Under the pieces are notes generated by a model, which had not been told where the DNA came from, made no database searches, and saw only the letters and a program-made list of their open reading frames with translations. The translations under genes were made by a program, and so were the position numbers. A DNA stretch of 7,461 nt from Candidatus Saccharibacteria bacterium UBA6575 (GTDB lineage Bacteria > Patescibacteriota > Saccharimonadia > Saccharimonadales > Saccharimonadaceae), in NCBI GenBank assembly GCA_002434005.1, contig DJJF01000005.1:1-7461 (forward strand), written 5' to 3'. Below, piece after piece: positions 1-5,578 of the stretch (position 1 is its first letter; each line of letters begins with the position of its first letter).

Positions 1-12
1 GGGCATATTTTT

Positions 13-1836
13 ATGACAGACCCAAAATTTATCCGAAACATCGCAATTATTGCCCACGTCGACCACGGTAAAACCACACTGGTTGATGGATTATTAAAGC
101 AAAGCAATACGTTCCGTGACAATCAAGCCGAGATGGGCCAGAGTCTCATTATGGACAGTGGGGATCAGGAACACGAGCGCGGCATTACAATTACCGCGAA
201 ACAAACTAGTATCTACCACAACGAATTCAAGATCAACATCATAGATACTCCAGGCCACGCTGATTTTTCTGGCGAAGTGGAACGCACGCTTAACATGGCA
301 GATGGAGTTTTATTGATTGTTGATGCGCAGGAAGGGCCAATGCCTCAAACTAAGTTCGTGCTCAGTAAAGCACTCGAACTCGGCCTAAAACCTGTTGTTG
401 TTATCAATAAAATTGACAAGCCTGCTCGTCGTATCGACGAGGTCGAGGATGAGCTTGCAGATTTATTCCTTGAACTTGCGACTGACGATAGTCAGCTTCA
501 TTACCCAGTCTATTATGCGATTGGACGTGAGGGTAAGGCCTGGAAAAGCATTCCAGACAATCCTTCAGAGCATGCCGACCTTAGTCCGATTTTCGATGCG
601 ATTATCAACGATATTGGTGCGCCAGATGTCGACACAAACGGCGCCTTGCAGCTGCTTGTTACGAGCCTGCAGTACGATTCGTTCATCGGTAAATATGCGA
701 TTGGACGTATCACACGCGGAAATGCAAAGCGTGGCCAAAATATCGTTCTTATGAAGCGAGAAGGCGAAATTATTAACGGACGTATCGAAAAGATATTCGG
801 ATACAGGGGCCTCAACCGCGAAGAAGTAGACGAAGCTTGTGCGGGTGACATCGTCGCACTAACGGGAATTGCTGATGCACACATTGGTGAAACGATTGCC
901 GACAAAGAAACTCCAGAAGCGCTGCCAACGATTGAAATTGAAGCACCGACTATCAGCATGTATCTTGGTCCTAACACGAGCCCTATGAAAGGCCGTGAAG
1001 CGGAGTTTAATACATCACGCCAAATCGGTGATCGCCTGAAGAAAGAGCTTGAAACAAACGTAAGTTTACGCGTCGAAGAAAACGGGATTGGATTCACCGT
1101 TTCGGGACGTGGGGAGTTGCACTTAAGTGTGCTTATCGAAACACTCAGGCGTGAAGGTTTTGAATTTGAAGTTGGTCGGCCGCAGGTCGTCACGATTGAA
1201 GAAGATGGCCAGCTAAAAGAACCGGTTGAAGAGCTATATATTGAAGTTGGTGCTGAATTTGTTGGCGCAATCAGTCAAGAGCTTGGAACACGCCGTGCAG
1301 AGATGCGTGGTCAAGAAACGACAACGAGTGGAACAACTCGACTTGATTACATCCTGCCTACTCGTGCACTTATCGGTCTTCGTAATATCCTGCTTACTGC
1401 TACAAAAGGTACAGTTATCATGAACAGCTTGCCGCACGGCTATCAGCCTATGGGGGGTAAGCTACAACAATCACGTAACGGTGTGTTGATCGCATTTGAA
1501 GCTGGTACTACTACACCGTATGCTCTGCAGGCTGCCGAAGCGCGTGGCGAACTCTATGTTGGTCCTGCCACTGAGGTGTATGCAGGCATGATCGTAGGCC
1601 TGAATCGTCGACAAGAAGATATGGAAATAAATGTATGTAAGGCAAAGCATTTAACCAACATGCGCTCTAGTTCGAGCGATGGAGTTGTGCAGCTCACGCC
1701 GTATACTGATCTGAGCCTTGAACAGTGCATCGATTTCATCGAAGATGACGAACTGCTGGAAGTGACACCTAAAAACCTTCGTCTGCGAAAGCGTTTCCTC
1801 GATCCGAACCAGCGAAAACGCGCTGCCAAGTCGTAG
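13..1836 (+). CDS. typA: TypA/BipA ribosome-associated translational GTPase
   Basis: This is a complete 607-residue TypA/BipA, the same length as I recall for the E. coli protein. It is an EF-G-like GTPase that binds the 70S ribosome and supports 50S assembly and growth under stress or cold. The GTPase motifs are visible: G1 AHVDHGKTT at residues 14-22, G2 around RGITI (56-60), G3 DTPGHADF (78-85) and G4 NKID (132-135). The G5 segment reads YAIGREGKA (168-176), where a serine-alanine pair is usual, so the serine appears to be missing. EF-G-like beta-barrel, III and V domains follow. The diagnostic BipA C-terminal domain ends the protein, with LTNMRSSSSD, DDELLEVTP and a basic tail LRLRKRF. 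The ATG agrees with the conserved family N-terminus. Only 12 bases of upstream sequence are present, so its promoter and ribosome site cannot be judged. It ends in TAG and no terminator hairpin follows. The identity is close to certain. Confidence 0.97.
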   Translation: MTDPKFIRNIAIIAHVDHGKTTLVDGLLKQSNTFRDNQAEMGQSLIMDSGDQEHERGITITAKQTSIYHNEFKINIIDTPGHADFSGEVERTLNMADGVLLIVDAQEGPMPQTKFVLSKALELGLKPVVVINKIDKPARRIDEVEDELADLFLELATDDSQLHYPVYYAIGREGKAWKSIPDNPSEHADLSPIFDAIINDIGAPDVDTNGALQLLVTSLQYDSFIGKYAIGRITRGNAKRGQNIVLMKREGEIINGRIEKIFGYRGLNREEVDEACAGDIVALTGIADAHIGETIADKETPEALPTIEIEAPTISMYLGPNTSPMKGREAEFNTSRQIGDRLKKELETNVSLRVEENGIGFTVSGRGELHLSVLIETLRREGFEFEVGRPQVVTIEEDGQLKEPVEELYIEVGAEFVGAISQELGTRRAEMRGQETTTSGTTRLDYILPTRALIGLRNILLTATKGTVIMNSLPHGYQPMGGKLQQSRNGVLIAFEAGTTTPYALQAAEARGELYVGPATEVYAGMIVGLNRRQEDMEINVCKAKHLTNMRSSSSDGVVQLTPYTDLSLEQCIDFIEDDELLEVTPKNLRLRKRFLDPNQRKRAAKS

Positions 1837-1852
1837 AACCTCGTGCTACAAT
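1823..1852 (+). promoter_or_regulatory. Probable extended -10 promoter for the ZIP gene
   Basis: The -10 box TACAAT (1847-1852) matches TATAAT at five of six positions. It is preceded by TG one base upstream (1844-1845), giving an extended -10 element. A CTGCCA (1823-1828) lies 18 bases upstream and matches TTGACA at four of six; it falls inside the last codons of typA. Predicted transcription start is about 1859, leaving a leader of roughly 77 bases. The same TACAAT box recurs before the tRNA at the end of the window. Inferred from consensus only. Confidence 0.5.
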
Positions 1853-1892
1853 AAGCCTGTTTACTTTTGACAATTACAACTTGATACATAAC

Positions 1893-1910
1893 GGTTCCAG
1901 CTTAGGAATC
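1893..1910 (+). other. Small hairpin in the leader of the ZIP gene
   Basis: GGTTCC (1893-1898) pairs with GGAATC (1905-1910) through six pairs including one G-U, around a six-base loop. It sits 10 bases upstream of the Shine-Dalgarno sequence. There is no T-run after it, so it is not a terminator. It does not resemble a metal riboswitch I know. It may be chance or a minor translational control element. Confidence 0.25.
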
Positions 1911-1920
1911 AAAAGCAAAA

Positions 1921-1926
1921 AAGGAG
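1921..1926 (+). promoter_or_regulatory. Strong Shine-Dalgarno site for the ZIP gene
   Basis: AAGGAG, inside a purine-rich run, lies nine bases before the ATG at 1936. This fixes the start of the ZIP transporter. It also shows that this organism uses classical ribosome binding sites for at least some genes, in contrast to rarA and the trehalase here. Confidence 0.85.
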
Positions 1927-1935
1927 ACCATTGAT

Positions 1936-2736
1936 ATGAGCGACTGGCTTGTATTGATTGCTGCCGTACTTGCAGGCAGCTTACTATCACTAATCGGGGG
2001 GATTTATCTTTTATACGGAAAAGCAGGCGCGAGGAAATTGCAGCGAATTGCGGTTCCATTCGCTGCAGGGGCTCTGCTGGCGGCAGCGTTTCTAGATCTC
2101 CTTCCAGAAGCTGTTGAACTCGGAGAGGCCAGGCAAGTGTTGATGATCGCACTCATTGGTTTAATACTATTCTTCATTCTCGAGCGAAGTCTGAGCTGGT
2201 TTCATCATCACCACGATGACGAAACACATGGTTCTAAGCGCCAAAACGTAAGCCTGATTGTAATTGGGGATACACTCCATAATTTTATAGATGGTCTCGC
2301 GATCGGTGCAGCATTTTTGGTTGATCCTGCAGTCGGTTTGGTTACGACTGCTGCTATTGCAGCTCACGAAATTCCTCAGGAAATAGGCGATTTTGGTTTA
2401 CTCCTTGCTAAAGGCATGAATCGGCGAAGTGTTTTGCTTGTTAATCTTGTGAGTGCGTTAGCTACCTTAGTGGGGGCAGTGCTAATCTATGGATTTGGTG
2501 GCCAAATCGGGATATCCGAAAGCTTCTTGCTCGCACTTACCGCAGGATTCTTCATATACATTGCGGCGAGCGACATCATTCCAACAATTCACGCCGAGCC
2601 AATGCGTCGCTGGGCTAACATTCAAACAGCAGTTCTCATTATTGGAATTATATTGGTAGGGTTCGCAGCCAATATCGCACATGAACTAGTGCCGCATGAA
2701 TCGAGCGCGCGCGCTGAATATCACCATGAAGACTAG
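1936..2736 (+). CDS. ZIP-family divalent metal transporter
   Basis: This 266-residue polytopic membrane protein belongs to the ZIP (SLC39) family, which brings zinc, iron or manganese into the cytoplasm. About eight hydrophobic segments can be seen (roughly 4-27, 38-57, 66-86, 105-128, 133-157, 165-188, 195-215 and 228-250). The metal-site motifs are intact: HNFIDGLAIG at 115-124 in segment 4 and HEIPQEIGDF at 144-153 in segment 5. The second motif resembles the LIV-1 branch HExPHExGD, with Gln in place of the second His. A short His/Asp/Glu-rich loop (HHHHDDETH, 90-98) lies between segments 3 and 4, where ZIP proteins often carry a metal-sensing loop. The C-terminus carries HHED. The start is set by AAGGAG nine bases upstream. 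The metal cannot be read from sequence. No metal regulator lies nearby in the window. Confidence 0.93.
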   Translation: MSDWLVLIAAVLAGSLLSLIGGIYLLYGKAGARKLQRIAVPFAAGALLAAAFLDLLPEAVELGEARQVLMIALIGLILFFILERSLSWFHHHHDDETHGSKRQNVSLIVIGDTLHNFIDGLAIGAAFLVDPAVGLVTTAAIAAHEIPQEIGDFGLLLAKGMNRRSVLLVNLVSALATLVGAVLIYGFGGQIGISESFLLALTAGFFIYIAASDIIPTIHAEPMRRWANIQTAVLIIGIILVGFAANIAHELVPHESSARAEYHHED

Positions 2737-2741
2737 ATTCT

Positions 2742-2771
2742 TTGCGGTTCGATACCGCTTACGGCTATACT
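2742..2771 (+). promoter_or_regulatory. Probable trehalase promoter, nearly leaderless
   Basis: TATACT (2766-2771) matches the -10 consensus at five of six positions. TTGCGG (2742-2747) lies 18 bases upstream as a weak -35 that keeps the TTG. Predicted transcription start is near 2778, three bases before the ATG at 2781. The TTG at 2742 is therefore better read as promoter than as a start codon. Inferred from consensus only. Confidence 0.45.
2744..2758. repeat. Inverted repeat between trehalase -35 and -10
   Basis: GCGGT (2744-2748) and ACCGC (2754-2758) are perfect inverted repeats around a five-base TCGAT centre. They lie between the ZIP stop codon and the trehalase -10 box, overlapping the putative -35. 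The position suits a repressor operator. As RNA it would form a 5-bp hairpin, but no T-run follows, so a terminator is unlikely. Confidence 0.4.
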
Positions 2772-2780
2772 AAACCCAGT

Positions 2781-4370
2781 ATGGTTCGCCGAATTCCATT
2801 TAAGATACCACGCGACGAAAAACTCAAGTCCGCCCTTGTTAGCACCACGGGCGCTCTGATTCGTACGTCTAAAAGTCCTGACGAAGGTTTAGGGGAGTTA
2901 TTTGAAGCTGTCCAGCGCGATCGCATTTACGATGACGGCAAAACCTTTGTCGATCTGATTCCAAGAGTTCGTATGCGTACTATACAGCAGGAGTATAAGC
3001 TTGCGCGTCAAGATCCTAACTTCGATCTTCGTGAATTTGTAAGTAGGCATTTTTATGAGTTTGCGCCGCACAAAGAAAAAGAAGAATTTGTCACTGATCC
3101 ACACAGAACAGTGAGTGAGCATATTCATTTATTGTGGGACGTCTTAGAGCGAAGGAATCGATTGAACCGTGGCTCGCTTATCGCATTACCTCATCCCTAT
3201 ATTGTTCCGGGTGGTAGGTTTAGTGAGCAGTTCTATTGGGATTCGTATTTTATTATGCTAGGCCTTGCTGCCGATCATCGATGGAAGATGATCGACGGGA
3301 TGATGAAGAACTACGCATTTATGATTCGAAAATTTGGCTTCATACCAACTGCTAATCGAACTTATTTCTTGAGTCGATCACAACCGCCATTTTTCTCACA
3401 TATGGTCCGGTTACTCGCAACTCATAAAGGGCGCACGCGCACATTTGCTGAGTATTTGCCGTATATGCTGCGGGAATACCGATTTTGGATGAAGGGAAGG
3501 CTGAAGCTTGCGAAGGCTGAGCACAAGGCGTACGCTCGCGTAGTTGAACTACCAAATGGTATGAACTTGAATCGATACTACGATAATAAGATGACCCCAA
3601 GGCCGGAATCACTTTCTGAAGATGTTGAAACCGCCGAAGAGAGTCCAGATCGTGAATCAGATCGTCTATATCTCCATCTTCGAGCTGGTGCAGAATCTGG
3701 TTGGGATTTTAGTTCAAGATGGTTTCTGGATCCAGCGGATATCAAGTCTATCCACACAGCAGATATCATACCGGTCGATCTCAACTGCTTACTCTATCAG
3801 CTAGAGGCAACAATCGCAGAAAGTTATCGTCTCATTAAAAACCCTCTCTTGGCACGAAAATTTCAAAATCTGGCCGATAGACGAGCAGCTGCGATCCAAA
3901 CATATTGCTGGAGCGATTCGGATCGATTCTTTGTCGATTACAATTTTCACCATGATGCGCCGACGGGTCAGTTGAGCCTCGCAGGAGTTTTTCCATTGTA
4001 TGCCCGAATTGCCACCAAGCAGCAGGCTGATGCAGTCGCGAACAGGCTTGAACGGGACTTCTTGAAACCTGGAGGACTTGTCAGTACGCTCACCGAGAAT
4101 GGTCAGCAGTGGGATTCACCAAACGGCTGGGCACCGCTACAATGGATCGCAATTGAGGGACTACGTAATTACGGCTATCACGATCTGGCTAACGAAATAA
4201 AGCGGCGCTGGATGAAAGTGAATATGAAAGTATTTGCTGAAAAACACAAACTGATTGAGAAGTATAACGTTGAGTCAAAGGACGGATTGGGCGGTGGCGG
4301 AGAGTATCCGCTTCAAGACGGATTTGGTTGGACGAATGGAGTTTTAGCAGCTCTACTCGCCGAGCGCTAG
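2781..4370 (+). CDS. Cytoplasmic trehalase, glycoside hydrolase family 37
   Basis: GH37 trehalases hydrolyse alpha,alpha-trehalose to two glucoses. The match to E. coli TreA/TreF is end to end. From this ATG the protein has 529 residues; positions here count from it. Both trehalase signatures are present: PGGRF..QFYWDSY from residue 143 and QWDSPNGWAP at 443-452. The catalytic acid is D309 in SGWDFSSRW and the base is E508 in GGGEYPLQDGFGWTNG. SRSQPPFF and RPES are also conserved. There is no signal peptide or membrane segment, so it should act in the cytoplasm on imported or internal trehalose. An in-frame TTG at 2742 would add 13 residues. It has no ribosome site and lies in a promoter/inverted-repeat region, so I prefer 2781. 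This ATG also lacks a Shine-Dalgarno site and sits just after a -10 box, which suggests a near-leaderless mRNA. The gene starts 44 bases after the ZIP stop, and its end overlaps rarA by four bases. Confidence 0.95.
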   Translation: MVRRIPFKIPRDEKLKSALVSTTGALIRTSKSPDEGLGELFEAVQRDRIYDDGKTFVDLIPRVRMRTIQQEYKLARQDPNFDLREFVSRHFYEFAPHKEKEEFVTDPHRTVSEHIHLLWDVLERRNRLNRGSLIALPHPYIVPGGRFSEQFYWDSYFIMLGLAADHRWKMIDGMMKNYAFMIRKFGFIPTANRTYFLSRSQPPFFSHMVRLLATHKGRTRTFAEYLPYMLREYRFWMKGRLKLAKAEHKAYARVVELPNGMNLNRYYDNKMTPRPESLSEDVETAEESPDRESDRLYLHLRAGAESGWDFSSRWFLDPADIKSIHTADIIPVDLNCLLYQLEATIAESYRLIKNPLLARKFQNLADRRAAAIQTYCWSDSDRFFVDYNFHHDAPTGQLSLAGVFPLYARIATKQQADAVANRLERDFLKPGGLVSTLTENGQQWDSPNGWAPLQWIAIEGLRNYGYHDLANEIKRRWMKVNMKVFAEKHKLIEKYNVESKDGLGGGGEYPLQDGFGWTNGVLAALLAER

Positions 4371-5542
4371 AGTAATTTTTCTACAGGAACGTCGTCTGGT
4401 AAAAAGCCTTTTTCGTGCTTGAAGCCGGCTTTCCATTGGTAATCTTTGGTATACCCGAGGTCCTTCATGAGTTTGGTTGGCGCGTTGCGTAGATGCAAGG
4501 GAACCTGTGAATCTGGGTATTTCTTGCTGAGTTCTTTCGCGCGGGACATGGCGTCGGTTGTCTGGCGAGATTTTGTGCTGCCCGCCAGAGCTGTTGCAAC
4601 ATGGAAGAGGATGTACTGCGCTTCTGGCATGCCAACACGGTCAACCGCATCAAAACTACTTACCGCAAGGCCAAGTGCTCCGTTTCCGGCGAGACCGATA
4701 TCTTCGGACGCGAATATGATCATGCGCCTGGCGATAAACTTCGGGTCTTCACCCGCGTCTAGCATACGCGAAAGATAATATAGAGTCGCGGTGACATCGC
4801 TGCCACGCATACTCTTTATAAATGCCGATACGACATCATAGTGCATATCGCCTTTCTTGTCGTAGCCTGGCACACGTCTTTGGGCGGCAACTTTCACAAC
4901 TTCTGGTGTTACGGTCGACTCGTTCATGCCAAGCGAAAGTTCTAGGTTACCAAGCGCAACCCGTGCATCTCCGCCGGATAGTTCAGCGAGATAATCCAAT
5001 GCCTTTGGAGTTACTTGCTTGGATTTCTTCTCCGCCTTAAGGGCACGCTTAAGAATCGAAACGATGTCTGGCTTAGATAATGGCTGCAATACTAACACGC
5101 GCGTACGGCTAAGTAATGGAGTAATTACTTCAAAACTTGGATTCTCTGTCGTTGCGCCTATGAGCGTAATAAGTCCTGACTCGACATGTGGCAAAAATGC
5201 ATCCTGCTGCGCTTTATTGAATCGGTGAATCTCATCAACAAACAAAATCGTTCGTAGTTTCAAGTTCCAATTTTGCCGGGCATGCTCCACAACGCGCTCA
5301 ATATCTTTCTTTCCACTCGTTACTGCCGAGAGCTCAATAAAATCAGCATTTACCTCATTTGCAATAATTCGGGCAAGAGTTGTTTTTCCAGTGCCGGGTG
5401 GCCCCCACAAAATCAAGCTAACTGGCTCTTTATTCTCCACGATCTTGCGCAAGATCTCCTTGTCCCCAAGGAGGTGCGTCTGACCAATAACTTCATCGAG
5501 TGACGATGGTCTCATTCGTTCAGCCATGGGGATTCGTTGCAT
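4367..5542 (-). CDS. rarA: RarA/MgsA replication-associated AAA+ ATPase
   Basis: RarA is a clamp-loader-like AAA+ ATPase that acts at stalled replication forks and on single-stranded DNA ends (MgsA in E. coli, Mgs1/WRNIP1 in eukaryotes). From the chosen ATG it has 391 residues. Visible features are the N-terminal MAERMRPSSLDEVIGQ, Walker A GPPGTGKT (47-54), Walker B ILFVDEIHRFNK (99-110), sensor 1 GATTENPSF (129-137) and the arginine finger in LLSRTRV (R146). A sensor-2-like GGDARVALGNLE and the tetramerisation domain follow, with ASEDIGLA and HLRNAPTKLMK. The frame stays open to 5647, but that extension is unlike the family and runs antisense into ddl. The ATG at 5542 begins exactly at the start predicted from a perfect TATAAT box, so the mRNA may be leaderless. 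An ATG five codons further in (5527) is also possible. The gene diverges from ddl and ends in a TAG shared with the trehalase. Confidence 0.96.
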   Translation of the reverse strand: MQRIPMAERMRPSSLDEVIGQTHLLGDKEILRKIVENKEPVSLILWGPPGTGKTTLARIIANEVNADFIELSAVTSGKKDIERVVEHARQNWNLKLRTILFVDEIHRFNKAQQDAFLPHVESGLITLIGATTENPSFEVITPLLSRTRVLVLQPLSKPDIVSILKRALKAEKKSKQVTPKALDYLAELSGGDARVALGNLELSLGMNESTVTPEVVKVAAQRRVPGYDKKGDMHYDVVSAFIKSMRGSDVTATLYYLSRMLDAGEDPKFIARRMIIFASEDIGLAGNGALGLAVSSFDAVDRVGMPEAQYILFHVATALAGSTKSRQTTDAMSRAKELSKKYPDSQVPLHLRNAPTKLMKDLGYTKDYQWKAGFKHEKGFLPDDVPVEKLL

Positions 5543-5543
5543 A

Positions 5544-5558
5544 CGTCTATTATAGACG
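5544..5558. repeat. Perfect 15-base palindrome between rarA and ddl
   Basis: CGTCTAT (5544-5550) and ATAGACG (5552-5558) are perfect 7-base inverted repeats around one central T. They fill half of the 31-base gap between the divergent rarA and ddl starts. The palindrome contains the -10 boxes of both genes. It may be an operator for a dimeric regulator, or simply two facing AT-rich -10 boxes with matching flanks. Confidence 0.6.
5548..5553 (+). promoter_or_regulatory. Candidate ddl -10 box overlapping the rarA -10
   Basis: TATTAT on the + strand matches TATAAT at five of six positions and is almost the same DNA as the rarA TATAAT on the other strand. The predicted start is about 5560, giving a 14-base leader for ddl. 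No good -35 or extended -10 is visible, so an activator or a more distant promoter may be needed. Confidence 0.4.
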
Positions 5559-5578
5559 GTAAGATGAGATGAGATGAA
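5549..5578 (-). promoter_or_regulatory. rarA promoter giving a leaderless transcript
   Basis: On the - strand a perfect TATAAT occupies 5554-5549. A weak -35 TTCATC (5578-5573, three of six) lies 18 bases upstream, inside the start of ddl. Exactly six bases separate the -10 box from the ATG at 5542. The normal start point therefore coincides with the A of the initiation codon. The inference rests on spacing and consensus. Confidence 0.6.
5564..5577 (+). other. Two overlapping Met-Arg-stop minigenes at the ddl start
   Basis: A 5-base direct repeat (ATGAG, twice, then ATGAA) places three ATG codons at 5564, 5569 and 5574, one in each reading frame. The first two each read ATG AGA TGA (5564-5572 and 5569-5577). 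The second stop overlaps the ddl start codon as ATGA. Ribosomes starting at either upstream ATG would stop on top of the next start. Whether they are translated is not shown; no strong Shine-Dalgarno sequence precedes them. Confidence 0.4.

Noticed and set aside
513..1193. 226-codon open frame antisense to typA
   Set aside because: Low-complexity, serine-rich translation with no recognisable domain. It lies wholly opposite a strongly conserved gene and is a shadow of typA codon usage.
1867..1872. Perfect TTGACA as a -35 box before the ZIP gene
   Set aside because: No acceptable -10 box lies 15-19 bases downstream (AACGGT-like sequence at 1890-1895). The extended -10 TACAAT at 1847-1852 is a better candidate.
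2744..2758. GCGGT/ACCGC hairpin as an intrinsic terminator of the ZIP gene
   Set aside because: The stem is only five base pairs and no T-run follows. Its position within the trehalase promoter fits an operator better.
4401..4432. AAAAAGCCTTTTT and the AAGCCGGCTT palindrome as a trehalase terminator
   Set aside because: They lie within the rarA coding sequence, the possible stem (4403-4408 with 4427-4432) is short with a long loop, and no T-run follows it.
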